From NCBI RefSeq assembly GCF_008274785.1, contig NZ_VTPU01000004.1, positions 174,882 through 238,881 on the forward strand: DNA of 64,000 bases. The letters run 5' to 3'. Source of the DNA: Halomonas eurihalina (GTDB lineage: Bacteria; Pseudomonadota; Gammaproteobacteria; Pseudomonadales; Halomonadaceae). This document shows positions 37,575 through 47,351 of this stretch, one piece after another (the stretch's first letter is position 1; each line of letters opens with the position of its first letter). A model generated the notes under the pieces. The model was not told where the DNA came from, did not search any database, and was given only the letters and a program-made list of their open reading frames with translations. The translations under genes were made by a program, and so were the position numbers.

Positions 37575-39854
37575 ATGCTGAGCAAAGAACTTGAACTGAC
37601 CCTCAACACGGCCTTTACCGTAGCGCGTTCCAAGCGTCACGAGTTCATGACCGTGGAGCACCTGCTGCTGGCTTTGCTGGATAACGCCTCCGCGGCGGAT
37701 GTGCTCAAGGCCTGCGGGGCCAATATCGATAAGTTGCGGTCCGACCTGCAGGATTTCATCAATTCCACTACGCCGCTGATTCCCGAGGACCAGGGGGATC
37801 GCGAGACGCAGCCGACGCTGGGTTTCCAGCGCGTGCTGCAACGTGCCGTCTTTCATGTGCAGTCCTCCGGCAAGAGCGAGGTCACCGGCGCCAATGTGCT
37901 GGTAGCGATCTTCTCCGAGCAGGAGAGCCAGGCGGTCTACTTCCTCAAGCAGCAGAATGTGGCCCGGGTGGATGCCGTCAACTACATCGCCCATGGTATC
38001 TCCAAGGTTTCCGGCCATGACGAGAACGCCTCTTCCTCGCCGTCGCCCGATGCCGAGGACGTCGAGGAGGCGGGCGGCGAGACGAGCGGCAACCCGCTGA
38101 CCGGCTATGCCACCAACCTCAACGAGCAGGCGCGCATCGGCAAGATCGATCCTCTGATCGGTCGCGATCACGAGCTCGAGCGGGTCGTGCAGATCCTGGC
38201 ACGCCGGCGCAAGAACAACCCTCTGCTGGTGGGCGAGGCCGGTGTCGGCAAGACTGCCATCGCCGAGGGCCTGGCCAAGCGCATCGTCGAGGAGGATGTG
38301 CCCGACGTGATCGCCGATGCCGTGGTCTATGCCCTGGACATGGGTGCGCTGCTCGCCGGTACCAAGTATCGGGGCGACTTCGAGAAGCGTCTCAAGGGGC
38401 TACTGGCCGAGCTACGCAAGCAGCCCAACTCCATCCTGTTCATCGACGAGATCCATACGGTGATCGGTGCCGGAGCGGCCTCGGGAGGCGTGATGGACGC
38501 TTCCAATCTGCTCAAGCCGCTGCTCTCCTCGGGCGAGCTGCGCTGCATTGGCTCGACCACCTTCCAGGAATTCCGGGGCATCTTCGAGAAGGATCGGGCA
38601 CTGGCGCGTCGTTTCCAGAAGGTCGATGTCATGGCGCCCTCGGTGGACGATACCGTGCGTATCCTCAAGGGGCTGCGTTCGCGCTTCGAGGAGCATCACC
38701 AGCTCAAGTACACCGATGAGGCTCTCGAGACGGCCGCACGGCTGGCGGATCGCTACATCAACGACCGTTTCCTGCCGGACAAGGCCATCGATGTCATCGA
38801 CGAGGCGGGGGCGCACCAGCGCCTGTTGCCGCCGGAAGTGCGGGTCGATTGCATCGATGTGGATCAGGTCGAGGCGGTGGTGGCATCCATTGCGCGGATT
38901 CCGCCAAAGAGTGTTTCCAGCTCGGATCGCAAGTTGCTTGCGAACCTCGACCGCGACCTCAAAATGCTGGTGTTCGGCCAGGACGAGGCTATCGACAGCC
39001 TGTCCGCGGCGATCAAGCTGTCTCGTGCCGGGCTCAAATCGCCGGACAAGCCGGTGGGCAGCTTCCTGTTCGCCGGGCCGACCGGGGTCGGCAAGACCGA
39101 GGTGGCGCGCCAGCTGGCGCACATCATGGGCATCGACCTGGTGCGCTTCGACATGTCCGAGTACATGGAGCGACACACGGTGTCACGCCTCATCGGCGCA
39201 CCGCCAGGATATGTCGGCTACGATCAGGGCGGGCTGTTGACCGAGGCGATCACCAAGCAGCCGCATTGTGTGTTGCTGCTTGACGAGATCGAGAAGGCGC
39301 ATCCCGAGGTCTTCAACCTGCTACTGCAGGTCATGGACCATGGCAAGCTGACCGACAACAACGGTCGTGAGGCGGACTTCCGTCACGTGATCCTGATCAT
39401 GACCTCGAACGCTGGCGTTGAGTTGACCACGCGCCGTTCCATCGGCTTCCAGGTGCAGGACCACTCCACCGATGCCATGGAGGCAATTCGCAAGACCTTC
39501 ACGCCGGAGTTCCGCAACCGCCTGGACGGCATCATCCAGTTCCATTCCCTGCCCACCGAGGTGGTGCGGAGTGTGGTGGACAAGTTCCTGGTCGAACTTC
39601 AGGCCCAACTGGACGAGAAGCGCGTGCAGCTCGATGTGGACGAGGCGGCTCGCGACTGGCTCGCGGAACATGGCTACGACCCGGATATGGGGGCGCGGCC
39701 GATGGCTCGCTTGATTCAGGAAAAGCTCAAGAAGCCGCTGGCCGAGCTGATTCTGTTCGGGGAACTGGCCGAACAGGGCGGTGCGGTACACGTCAGTGTC
39801 GAGGACGACGAGCTGCACCTGGCCTCGGAATCGGAGTTGGCCGACGCGCCCTGA
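37575..39854 (+). CDS. clpA: ATP-dependent Clp protease ATP-binding subunit ClpA
   Basis: 759 residues. An N-terminal double Clp-N domain (residues 1-145) docks ClpS. The first AAA+ domain has Walker A GEAGVGKT at 220-227; the second has GPTGVGKT at 501-508 and [22 protein letters not shown] as Walker B. It unfolds proteins and feeds them to the ClpP peptidase, which is not in the window. The surrounding aat and bpt genes produce its N-degron substrates. The C-terminal tail is acidic. Confidence 0.95.
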   Translation: MLSKELELTLNTAFTVARSKRHEFMTVEHLLLALLDNASAADVLKACGANIDKLRSDLQDFINSTTPLIPEDQGDRETQPTLGFQRVLQRAVFHVQSSGKSEVTGANVLVAIFSEQESQAVYFLKQQNVARVDAVNYIAHGISKVSGHDENASSSPSPDAEDVEEAGGETSGNPLTGYATNLNEQARIGKIDPLIGRDHELERVVQILARRRKNNPLLVGEAGVGKTAIAEGLAKRIVEEDVPDVIADAVVYALDMGALLAGTKYRGDFEKRLKGLLAELRKQPNSILFIDEIHTVIGAGAASGGVMDASNLLKPLLSSGELRCIGSTTFQEFRGIFEKDRALARRFQKVDVMAPSVDDTVRILKGLRSRFEEHHQLKYTDEALETAARLADRYINDRFLPDKAIDVIDEAGAHQRLLPPEVRVDCIDVDQVEAVVASIARIPPKSVSSSDRKLLANLDRDLKMLVFGQDEAIDSLSAAIKLSRAGLKSPDKPVGSFLFAGPTGVGKTEVARQLAHIMGIDLVRFDMSEYMERHTVSRLIGAPPGYVGYDQGGLLTEAITKQPHCVLLLDEIEKAHPEVFNLLLQVMDHGKLTDNNGREADFRHVILIMTSNAGVELTTRRSIGFQVQDHSTDAMEAIRKTFTPEFRNRLDGIIQFHSLPTEVVRSVVDKFLVELQAQLDEKRVQLDVDEAARDWLAEHGYDPDMGARPMARLIQEKLKKPLAELILFGELAEQGGAVHVSVEDDELHLASESELADAP

Positions 39855-39883
39855 GGCGGCGCGTCAACCGTTCCCATGAACCC

Positions 39884-39907
39884 ACGCCCTGTCTGCGGAC
39901 GGGGCGT
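39884..39907. terminator. Terminator between clpA and infA
   Basis: ACGCCCTGTC and GACGGGGCGT form a 10-bp stem (one G-U pair) with a TGCG loop, followed on the plus strand by TGTTCGTTC. It lies 30 nt after the clpA stop and 48 nt after the infA stop on the other strand, so it may serve both. Confidence 0.7.
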
Positions 39908-39955
39908 TGTTCGTTCTGGGCTCGCGAATAGGACGCCTCTTGGCGCCTGAAGGGC

Positions 39956-40174
39956 TCAGCGGGAGCGGTAGACGATGCGCCCCTTGGACAGGTCATAGGG
40001 GGTCAGCTCGACCTTGACCTTGTCGCCGGTCAGGATACGAATATAGTTCTTGCGCATCTTGCCCGAGATATGGGCGGTCACCACGTGGCCGTTCTCGAGT
40101 TCGACCCGGAACATGGTGTTGGGAAGGGTATCGACGACGACGCCTTCCATTTCGATATGGTCTTCGCGTGCCAT
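39956..40174 (-). CDS. infA: Translation initiation factor IF-1
   Basis: 72 residues, exactly the E. coli length. A single S1-like OB fold ([20 protein letters not shown], then [20 protein letters not shown]) that occupies the ribosomal A site during initiation. The start at 40174 has GAGGAA upstream; the longer frame is not real. It is last in the aat-bpt-infA order known from pseudomonads and relatives. Confidence 0.97.
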   Translation of the reverse strand: MAREDHIEMEGVVVDTLPNTMFRVELENGHVVTAHISGKMRKNYIRILTGDKVKVELTPYDLSKGRIVYRSR

Positions 40175-40300
40175 ATAGGCGATTCCTCGCTGGTAATGTC
40201 GGACAACAAAGCGGCACATGGCGAAAAGCCGGCTGTGCCGATAAGGATAGCGCGATATTGTGCCGCATGCCGCTCGCCAAGGCAAAAGGTGGCGGCGTTT

Positions 40301-41038
40301 TCAGTCGAGGATCAGGCGCCGCCAGTGTCGACCATCGAGCCGTTCCAGAGGGCGGAAGCTCTGCTTGTAGGCCATCTTGCGGCATTGCTGGATCCAGTAA
40401 CCCAGGTAGACGTAGGGCAAGCCCAGGTAGCGGGCGCGCTCGACCAGGCTGAGGACCGCATAGGTACCGAGAGAGCGGCGCTCGAACGGGTTGGCCGGGT
40501 CGAAGAAGGTATAGATCGCCGACAGGCCATGCTCGAGCTGATCGAAGGCGGACACGGCGAGCAGGCGGTCGCCGAGTCGCAGCTCGAGTAACTTGGCGTA
40601 ATCCTGGTCCAGTGTCAGGAAGGTGCGGTACTGGTCTTCGCTCGGCGGATACATGTCGCCGTCGCTGTGTCGCGTGCGAATGTAGTGGGCGTAGAGCGCG
40701 TAGTGTTCGGCATCGAAGACGGCGGGGCGCACGTGTTCGCTCACGTCGGCGTTGCGATGCATGAGCTTGCGCTGGGTGCGGCTTGGCGCGAAATCGTCCA
40801 CCGGAATGCGTACCGAGACACAGGCGCTGCATCCTTCGCAATGCGGGCGGTAGAGATGGTGGCCGCTACGCCGGAATCCCAGCAGTGTCAGGGCGTCATA
40901 GACACCGACGCCCGGGGACTGCTGAGGATCGAGGAACAGCGTGGTTGCCTCGCGCCCCTCCAGATAGCTGCATGAGTGCGGCACCGTCAGGAAAAAACGC
41001 AGATCGCGTATCGGCTGCCGGGGAGTGTTACTGCTCAA
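40301..41038 (-). CDS. bpt: Aspartate/glutamate leucyltransferase (Bpt)
   Basis: 245 residues. An ATE1-related aminoacyl-tRNA-protein transferase of the bacterial Bpt type, which moves leucine from tRNA to N-terminal Asp or Glu. The N-terminal Cys-rich region shows HSCSYLEGREATTLF and HCEGCSACVSVRIP; the C-terminal GNAT-like half has YVYLGYWIQQCRKMAYKQSFRPLE. It starts 30 nt after the aat stop and so is co-transcribed, making the window encode both transferases of the N-degron pathway. Confidence 0.94.
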   Translation of the reverse strand: MSSNTPRQPIRDLRFFLTVPHSCSYLEGREATTLFLDPQQSPGVGVYDALTLLGFRRSGHHLYRPHCEGCSACVSVRIPVDDFAPSRTQRKLMHRNADVSEHVRPAVFDAEHYALYAHYIRTRHSDGDMYPPSEDQYRTFLTLDQDYAKLLELRLGDRLLAVSAFDQLEHGLSAIYTFFDPANPFERRSLGTYAVLSLVERARYLGLPYVYLGYWIQQCRKMAYKQSFRPLERLDGRHWRRLILD

Positions 41039-41068
41039 GGCTGCCGTCTCCTCTCGTTCGTGGCCCTG

Positions 41069-41806
41069 TCATGTTGTCTCGCCGAGCCGTGTGAACGACC
41101 AGGTTGGCGGGGCGATGGTGCTCGACTCCAGGACGTGCTCGCCTTCCGGCATATCGCCCAGCCACTGTTCAAGATAGCCGATGAATTCGGCTCGGGCGAT
41201 GTCCCGGGCACCCAGGCTGGCCAGGTGAGCGGTATGCATCTGGCAATCGATGAGGCGTCCGTCTTCGCGGGACATGGCCCTGGCCAGCGCCACCAGGGCG
41301 ATCTTGGAGGCATCGGCCTCGCGCGAGAACATCGACTCGCCGAAGAAGACTGGCCCCAGCGCGATACCGTAGAGCCCCCCCACGAGGCTGTCGCCGCGCC
41401 ACACTTCCACCGAGTGCGCCGTACCGAGTTCGTGCAGGCGACCATAGGCGGCGCGCATTTCATCGGTGATCCAGGTGCCTGGCTGGTCGTGGCGTGGTGC
41501 CGCGCAGGCGCTGACCACGGCATCGAAGGCGGTGTCGGCGGTGACATGGAAGCCCCCGTTGCGCAGGCGCTTGGCGAGGCTGCGACGGACCCGAATCTCG
41601 CTGGGCAAGAGTACCATGCGGGGATCCGGGCTCCACCAGAGGACCGGCTGCCCTTCGCTGTACCAGGGGAAGATGCCGTGCCGATAGGCAGTCAGCAGCC
41701 AGGCCGGGCTCAGGTTGCCGCCCGCCGCCAGCAGACCGCCTGGATCGTCCAGGGCGGTGTCGACCGGGGGAAAGTGGATGGGGTGTTCGGGCAGCCAGGG
41801 GAGCAT
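41069..41806 (-). CDS. aat: Leucyl/phenylalanyl-tRNA-protein transferase
   Basis: 245 residues. It adds Leu or Phe to N-terminal Lys or Arg of proteins, making them ClpS ligands. Family blocks seen: FPPVDTALDDPGGLLAAGG, AYRHGIFPWYSEGQPVLWWSP, the VEVWRGDSLVGGLYGI GNAT-core and FFGESMFSREADASKIALVAL. It heads the aat-bpt-infA set and is divergent from ftsK. Confidence 0.95.
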   Translation of the reverse strand: MLPWLPEHPIHFPPVDTALDDPGGLLAAGGNLSPAWLLTAYRHGIFPWYSEGQPVLWWSPDPRMVLLPSEIRVRRSLAKRLRNGGFHVTADTAFDAVVSACAAPRHDQPGTWITDEMRAAYGRLHELGTAHSVEVWRGDSLVGGLYGIALGPVFFGESMFSREADASKIALVALARAMSREDGRLIDCQMHTAHLASLGARDIARAEFIGYLEQWLGDMPEGEHVLESSTIAPPTWSFTRLGETT

Positions 41807-41955
41807 GCGGGGTATTTCCTTGCGTCGGGGGCGCCAGTGTGACGGGCGTCAGAGCGCCACTCAAGCACGAAGCCCCTGTGACGGCGCGGCCAGGCTCGGT
41901 ATGATTGTCCTTTGTGGAATCTGGAAGACGCCATGTGGCGCAAGGGGATGGCCGC

Positions 41956-44900
41956 TTGACTGCCAATAAGAAGTCCGCGTCGCACAGCCGTGCGGCGAAT
42001 GCCAAGGAGAGGGCCAAGCGCTTCGGCCTGCGGCTGCAGGGGTCGACACGCGAGGGCGTGGTGATCCTGTTGCTGGCGGCCTGCGTGTTTCTGCTGCTGG
42101 CCCTGTTCAGTTTCAATGCCGGTGATCCTGGGTGGTCGCGCAGTGGGCCGGAGACCGAGGTGGCCAACTGGATGGGGGCCTTCGGGGCTTGGCTGGCCGA
42201 TGTGCTGTATTCACTGTTTGGTGCCAGTGCCCTGTGGTGGCCCGCCATGCTCGGGTTTGCCGCCTGGTGGTTGATACGCTCCCGACAGGTGGACTTCGAA
42301 TGGGATGCCACCCTGCTGGCGGTTCGCTGTGGCGGGCTGGTGCTGTTGCTGCTGGGTACCACGACACTGGGTGCCCTGCATTTCTATCGTCCCGATAGCC
42401 CCTTGCCCTATGCGGCAGGGGGAATCCTCGGCGAGGGGCTGGTCGGGGCCTTGCTGCCCATGCTGGGTAGTGGCGGCACGTCGCTTCTGGCACTGGCCTC
42501 GATGCTGTGCGGGGTTCCGCTGTTCACGGGACTGTCCTGGCTGACCATCATGGACGAGCTGGGGCAGCGTGCCGTGGTCGTGTGGCGTTGGGCATCAAAC
42601 CGTTTCTCCGTGACGCCATTTGTCCAGAAGCACGGAGAATCCGACGCCGAGAATGCCTCGTCCGAGCCGAGCCGGCCACGAAGCCGTCGATCGTCGTCAT
42701 CCGATAACGACGAGGTGACGGCCAAAGAAGCTGAAACCGAGAGCGAGACCGAAAGCGGGCCGCTGCGCGGGGCCTGGTGGCGACGCCTGGTGCCGGGATT
42801 CGACAGTGGCGAGTCGCCGGTGCTGGAGGGGGCGGGCCGTCGCGATCCTGGCTTCGGGGATGACGGCAAGACCGAGATTCCCTGGGAGGTTCCCGACCGC
42901 ACGCCATCGGCGAAGCGTCCCGAGGCGGCGTATACCGCTCAGGCCTCCGAGGGGCCGAAGGAGCCGACCATTTCGCTGTCGTCGAGCAAGGCCGAGGCCA
43001 CGCCGCCTCCGGCGACCGAGCGAGCACCGAGCGAGAGCCCGGCTCCGCGGGCCTCGGCGTTTGTCGCGCCGTCTCCCTCCGAGCCGTCCGTCGGCGCGTC
43101 GTCGATGTCGGCCCGTGAAGAAGATGACTCGAGCGTTACCGAGACAGCCGATGCACCAGCGAACGAGGCTTCATCGCCGCGCGAACCGCAAGTGCAAGCG
43201 CCGCCGATGTCGGCCCGGGAAGACGACGCGAGCGCTAACGAGCCAGCCGATGCACCGGTGAGCGAGGTTTCATCGCCGCGCGAACCGCAAGCACCGCGTC
43301 GAGAACCGGAAACCGTCCCTGAGCCGATATTGCCGGATGACGACCAGATTCCGTCCTCCCTGCGGCGTGTCCCGGATGCCTCGTCTGCCGAGCGCAAGTC
43401 CAGTCACGATGATACGGCGTCGCGTCCGGTCGAGACGCCCCGGGATCCGGTACCGTCGAAGCCGGCGGCTCCCGCCGAGCCTGCGGGTGAAAGTGACGAA
43501 GCCGCCGTCGAAGTTCCCGGGGCGGGTGAAGCTACCACCTCCCCGTCGCCTTCACCGTCGAAGCCGGAGCAAACGCGTTCGCCCATGACGGCTGACGAGG
43601 CCGAGGAGAGCGAAACGCCGGGAATCGCGACGGCCGATCAAGCAAGGGAAGCGGCGGATGACGCCGGCCTCACGCTATGGACCGTGGAGCACTTGCAGAG
43701 CCAGCGACCTTCCTTCGAGGAGTTCTCTGAGCCGGACGGCGAGTTGCCGAGCCTGCGCCTGTTGACGCCTCCAGAGCCGCATCAGCCCAACTACACCGAC
43801 GAGCAACTGGCCGATATGGCCGAGCTGCTCGAGACACGGCTTCGTGAGTATGGCGTCAAGGCCGAGGTGGTCGACACCTGGCCGGGGCCGGTGATCACGC
43901 GCTTCGAAATCAAGCCGGCGGCCGGGGTCAAGGTTTCCAAGATCAGCAACCTGGCCAAGGATCTGGCGCGCTCGCTGATGGTCAAGAGCGTACGAGTGGT
44001 GGAGGTGATTCCGGGCCGGCCCACCGTGGGCATCGAGATTCCCAACCCCAACCGCGCCATGATCCGGCTGCGCGAGGTAATCGATTCCGATCGCTATCAG
44101 CACGAGGCTTCGGCATTGACCGTGGCCCTGGGCCAGGACATCGGCGGCGCTGCGGTGGTGGCCAACCTTGGCAAGATGCCGCACTTGCTGGTGGCCGGGA
44201 CCACCGGGTCGGGCAAGTCGGTGGGGGTCAACGCCATGTTGATCTCCATGCTGCTCAAGGCTCAGCCGGATGAGGTCCGCATGATCATGGTCGACCCCAA
44301 GATGCTGGAGCTGTCGGTCTATGACGGCATTCCGCACTTGCTGGCGCCGGTGGTCACCGACATGAAGGAAGCCGCCAATGCCCTGCGCTGGTGCGTGGCC
44401 GAGATGGAGCGCCGTTACAAGCTGATGGCGGCCATGGGGGTGCGTAACATCGCCGGTTTCAACGACAAACTCGACGAAGCCGAGCGTGCCGGCGCCCAGG
44501 TCGCCGATCCACTGTGGGAGCCGCAGCCCTGGGAGATGCATCAGGCGCCGCCGGTACTCGAGAAGCTTCCCTATATCGTGGTGGTGATCGACGAATTCGC
44601 CGACATGTTCATGATCGTTGGCAAGAAGGTCGAAGAGCTGATCGCGCGCCTGGCGCAGAAGGCCAGGGCCGCCGGCATCCACCTGATCCTGGCAACCCAG
44701 CGTCCGTCGGTGGACGTGGTGACCGGCCTGATCAAGGCCAACATTCCCACTCGCATGGCCTTCCAGGTTTCGTCTCGGGTCGACTCGCGGACCATCCTCG
44801 ACCAGGGGGGCGCCGAGAACCTCCTGGGGCACGGTGACATGCTCTACCTGCCCGCTGGGGCCGGCATGCCCAGTCGGGTGCACGGTGCCTTCGTCGATGA

Positions 44901-45243
44901 CGACGAGGTACACCGCGTGGTCGAGGACTGGAAGCGGCGCGGGGAGCCGGAGTACATCGAGGAGATCCTGTCCGGCGGTGTGTCCGCCGATGCCCTGGCC
45001 GGTCTCGAGGCCGAAGGTAGCGGCGATGGTGATGATGCCGAGCAGGATGCCCTCTACGACGAGGCGGTGCAGTTCGTCACCGAGAGCCGGCGGGCCTCGA
45101 TCTCAGCGGTGCAGCGTCGTTTCAAGATCGGTTACAACCGTGCCGCGCGGCTGGTCGAATCCATGGAAGGGGCCGGCGTGGTCTCGAGCATGGGCACCAA
45201 CGGCGCCCGTGAAGTGCTGGCGCCGCCGCCCGTTGGCGACTGA
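41956..45243 (+). CDS. ftsK: DNA translocase FtsK
   Basis: 1095 residues if it starts at the TTG at 41956, which has AAGGGGAT just upstream; other TTG and GTG codons extend the frame back to 41905. About four to five membrane helices (residues about 30-210) anchor it at the septum. A linker of some 420 residues is rich in Pro, Ser, Glu and Ala. The motor has Walker A GTTGSGKS near residue 748 and [12 protein letters not shown] as Walker B. The C-terminal winged-helix gamma domain ([20 protein letters not shown]) reads KOPS sites. It pumps chromosome termini to dif and activates XerCD during division. Confidence 0.93.
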   Translation: MTANKKSASHSRAANAKERAKRFGLRLQGSTREGVVILLLAACVFLLLALFSFNAGDPGWSRSGPETEVANWMGAFGAWLADVLYSLFGASALWWPAMLGFAAWWLIRSRQVDFEWDATLLAVRCGGLVLLLLGTTTLGALHFYRPDSPLPYAAGGILGEGLVGALLPMLGSGGTSLLALASMLCGVPLFTGLSWLTIMDELGQRAVVVWRWASNRFSVTPFVQKHGESDAENASSEPSRPRSRRSSSSDNDEVTAKEAETESETESGPLRGAWWRRLVPGFDSGESPVLEGAGRRDPGFGDDGKTEIPWEVPDRTPSAKRPEAAYTAQASEGPKEPTISLSSSKAEATPPPATERAPSESPAPRASAFVAPSPSEPSVGASSMSAREEDDSSVTETADAPANEASSPREPQVQAPPMSAREDDASANEPADAPVSEVSSPREPQAPRREPETVPEPILPDDDQIPSSLRRVPDASSAERKSSHDDTASRPVETPRDPVPSKPAAPAEPAGESDEAAVEVPGAGEATTSPSPSPSKPEQTRSPMTADEAEESETPGIATADQAREAADDAGLTLWTVEHLQSQRPSFEEFSEPDGELPSLRLLTPPEPHQPNYTDEQLADMAELLETRLREYGVKAEVVDTWPGPVITRFEIKPAAGVKVSKISNLAKDLARSLMVKSVRVVEVIPGRPTVGIEIPNPNRAMIRLREVIDSDRYQHEASALTVALGQDIGGAAVVANLGKMPHLLVAGTTGSGKSVGVNAMLISMLLKAQPDEVRMIMVDPKMLELSVYDGIPHLLAPVVTDMKEAANALRWCVAEMERRYKLMAAMGVRNIAGFNDKLDEAERAGAQVADPLWEPQPWEMHQAPPVLEKLPYIVVVIDEFADMFMIVGKKVEELIARLAQKARAAGIHLILATQRPSVDVVTGLIKANIPTRMAFQVSSRVDSRTILDQGGAENLLGHGDMLYLPAGAGMPSRVHGAFVDDDEVHRVVEDWKRRGEPEYIEEILSGGVSADALAGLEAEGSGDGDDAEQDALYDEAVQFVTESRRASISAVQRRFKIGYNRAARLVESMEGAGVVSSMGTNGAREVLAPPPVGD
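43105..43305 (+). repeat. Two-copy 102-bp repeat inside the ftsK linker
   Basis: Copies begin at 43105 and 43207 and encode about 34 residues each, from MSARE-DD through ADAP to SSPREPQ. The second copy is shorter by one to a few codons. The repeat keeps the frame, lengthening the flexible linker. Differences between copies are scattered, so the duplication is not very recent. Confidence 0.8.
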
Positions 45244-45269
45244 AGGCCATCGTGCAATCACCATGCAAG

Positions 45270-45336
45270 TTCGGGCGGGGGCGCAACTCGCCCGAATCAC
45301 CGGGGTCCGAACGAGACAGGACGCCACCACGGACCC
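45270..45336 (+). promoter_or_regulatory. Two hairpins in the ftsK-lolA gap
   Basis: TTCGGGCG (45270-45277) pairs with CGCCCGAA (45289-45296); GGGTCCG (45303-45309) pairs with CGGACCC (45330-45336), which is followed by TTTC. They may form partial termination or mRNA processing sites between ftsK and lolA. Confidence 0.45.
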
Positions 45337-45354
45337 TTTCAGGGAGATGACGAA

Positions 45355-45984
45355 ATGACAGTGAAAAAGAGCCTTGCCGCCTGCGCCTTGCTGACCCTGA
45401 CACCGCTCACGGCGATGGCCGACGAGGGTGCTGAACGCCTGACGCGGATGCTCGAGCCGGTCAAGACCTACGTGGCCGATTTCGACCAGGAAATTCTCGA
45501 TAGCAGCGGTCAGCAACTCCAGGAGGCGAGCGGAAGAATGTGGCTGGCTCGCCCGGGCCGTTTCCGCTGGGAAGTGGATGCCCCCTATGAGCAGGTCGTG
45601 GTGTCGAACGGCGATGAAGTCACCCTCTACGACCCTGACCTGCAGCAGGCCACGGTCCAGGCCCTCGACGAGCGTGTGACCCACACGCCGGCGCTGCTGT
45701 TGTCCGGCAGCACCGACGAACTGACGGAAAGCTACGAAGTGACCCGCTCGCAGCAGGGGACCGCCGAGACCTTCACCCTGACGCCGCGCGATGGCGATAC
45801 GCTGTTCGAGTCGTTGAAGATGACCTTCTACGGTGAAACCCTCGGCCAGTTGCAGATGACCGACAGTACGGGGCAGCGTACCGCCATCGAGTTCGATGAT
45901 GCACAGCAGAACGTCGATGTAGCAGATTCCCGCTTCCAACTCGAGTTGCCGGACGGAACCGATGTGATTCGCGAATCGCCCTGA
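45355..45984 (+). CDS. lolA: Outer-membrane lipoprotein carrier protein LolA
   Basis: 209 residues. A Sec signal peptide ends in TAMA before DEGAERLTRMLEPV. The mature part is the LolA half-barrel, with FDQEILDSSGQQLQEASGRMWLARPGRFRWE near its start. It ferries lipoproteins across the periplasm from LolCDE to LolB. It follows ftsK by 111 nt, the usual order. GGGAGAT precedes the start. Downstream, rarA is expected but a transporter/regulator pair intervenes. Confidence 0.94.
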   Translation: MTVKKSLAACALLTLTPLTAMADEGAERLTRMLEPVKTYVADFDQEILDSSGQQLQEASGRMWLARPGRFRWEVDAPYEQVVVSNGDEVTLYDPDLQQATVQALDERVTHTPALLLSGSTDELTESYEVTRSQQGTAETFTLTPRDGDTLFESLKMTFYGETLGQLQMTDSTGQRTAIEFDDAQQNVDVADSRFQLELPDGTDVIRESP

Positions 45985-46024
45985 ACGACCCTCTGAGCCG
46001 TGTAACTCTCTCAAAGCTCGCTAT

Positions 46025-46060
46025 CATCGCCCCCGGCGGGTTCATCCGCCGGGGGCGATG
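46025..46060. terminator. Strong bidirectional terminator overlapping an MFS gene end
   Basis: CATCGCCCCCGGCGG and its exact complement form a 15-bp stem with a GTTCAT loop; TCGTTTTCG follows on the plus strand. It terminates lolA. On the minus strand it contains the last codons and the stop (46042-46044) of the MFS gene. Confidence 0.88.
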
Positions 46061-47223
46061 TCGTTTTCGACGCTCTTGAGCTGGGTGGAACCCTGGCGCC
46101 CTAGGTGTCGGCTCACCGCCAGTACCGAGACGAGTAGGAGTACACCGAACAGCGTCAGGGCCGAAGCATGGCCGAGCCGGTCCACCAGTACGCCGGTTAC
46201 CACCACCGGCACGCTGAAGCCGATGTAAGCCATCAGGAAGAAACCGGCACTGGCGCGGGCATGCTGGCCATCGGCCGCGTCGAGTACACCGCTTAGCCCG
46301 CCGAGATAGATGAAGCCATAGCAGGCACTGCTGGCGGCGAGAGCACCGGCCAGCACGCCAATCAGGCTGCCGGTGAGGGCGCCCCAGGCAAGCATCGCGT
46401 AGGCTAGCGGCAGAATGAACAGGCCGAGGCGAACGGAGGCTATGGAGGGCAGGCGCCTCGCCAAGGGCTGGAACAGCACGCCGCCGCTGCAGATACCCAA
46501 GGTTGCGAACCCGGACCAGACGGAAAGCTCGTGCCGGTCGAGAATGGCAGGGAGCACGGCGATGACCACCCCCACGGTGGCCCAGGCCAACAGAATCGCC
46601 AAGCCGAACGGCAGGCTGCCCGCTGGATAGGCGGGAAGGCGCAGGAACGGGGCGCCGGGGGAAACCGAGCCAGGCGCGTCCTTGAGGCCCAGCAGCAGTA
46701 TCAGGGCCAGCCCTGCCATGCCCAGGTACCCCCACAGGCTGGGCGGCGTCAGGCTGGGCTCATGCAGCAGGAAGAGGCTGGTCGCAGCCGCACCCAGCCC
46801 GAAGCCGAGAGATGTGCTGGCCGTGACCCAGTTCGTCGGGCCTCGGCTGTCCGTGGTGTCGAACAACGCGAGCATGTAGGCGGGAGCCGATATTGACGTC
46901 AGGGCGGCGGCGATGCCCATCAGCAGCCGGGCCACGCCAAGGCTGACGACTCCGGGCGCCACCAGGGTCAAGGCGGTGGCGATGGCGCACAGGCACAGTG
47001 CTGTCAGGATCAGTGTCCGCCGGCCGACGCGATCCGGCAGAGCGCCGAGCAATATCAGTACCGGCAGTATGCCGAGCACATAGGCGGCGAAGGCCACCGA
47101 GGTGGCGGCGACACCGAGTCCATCGTGGGCCGCCAGGGCGGCGTAATAGGGGGCCTGAAGATTGACGGCGCTGGTGATCACGCATAAGGCGAAGGCGAGT
47201 CGCAAGGCATTGGAAGAGCGCAT
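46042..47223 (-). CDS. MFS transporter
   Basis: 393 residues with twelve predicted helices; motif A appears as GALPDRVGRRTLILT after helix 2. I start it at the ATG at 47223, where the first membrane helix follows within ten residues; the ribosome-binding site is weak. It is divergent from a MocR-type regulator gene, which probably controls it. Its last codons lie in the lolA terminator hairpin. Substrate unknown. Confidence 0.85.
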   Translation of the reverse strand: MRSSNALRLAFALCVITSAVNLQAPYYAALAAHDGLGVAATSVAFAAYVLGILPVLILLGALPDRVGRRTLILTALCLCAIATALTLVAPGVVSLGVARLLMGIAAALTSISAPAYMLALFDTTDSRGPTNWVTASTSLGFGLGAAATSLFLLHEPSLTPPSLWGYLGMAGLALILLLGLKDAPGSVSPGAPFLRLPAYPAGSLPFGLAILLAWATVGVVIAVLPAILDRHELSVWSGFATLGICSGGVLFQPLARRLPSIASVRLGLFILPLAYAMLAWGALTGSLIGVLAGALAASSACYGFIYLGGLSGVLDAADGQHARASAGFFLMAYIGFSVPVVVTGVLVDRLGHASALTLFGVLLLVSVLAVSRHLGRQGSTQLKSVENDIAPGG

Positions 47224-47351
47224 GGGATATCCCGGTGGCAGACATGAAGCTGCCAAGCTCTCACTGATGCCCGTGCCGGATAAGATACACTCACGAACGA
47301 TTTTGCGGGAACTGTTCAGGATTTTGGCGGAACGGTGGACGGAGACAAGGT

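Noticed and set aside
40950..41094. Short plus-strand frames between bpt and aat
   Set aside because: They overlap the ends of two well-conserved minus-strand genes and have no starts of their own.
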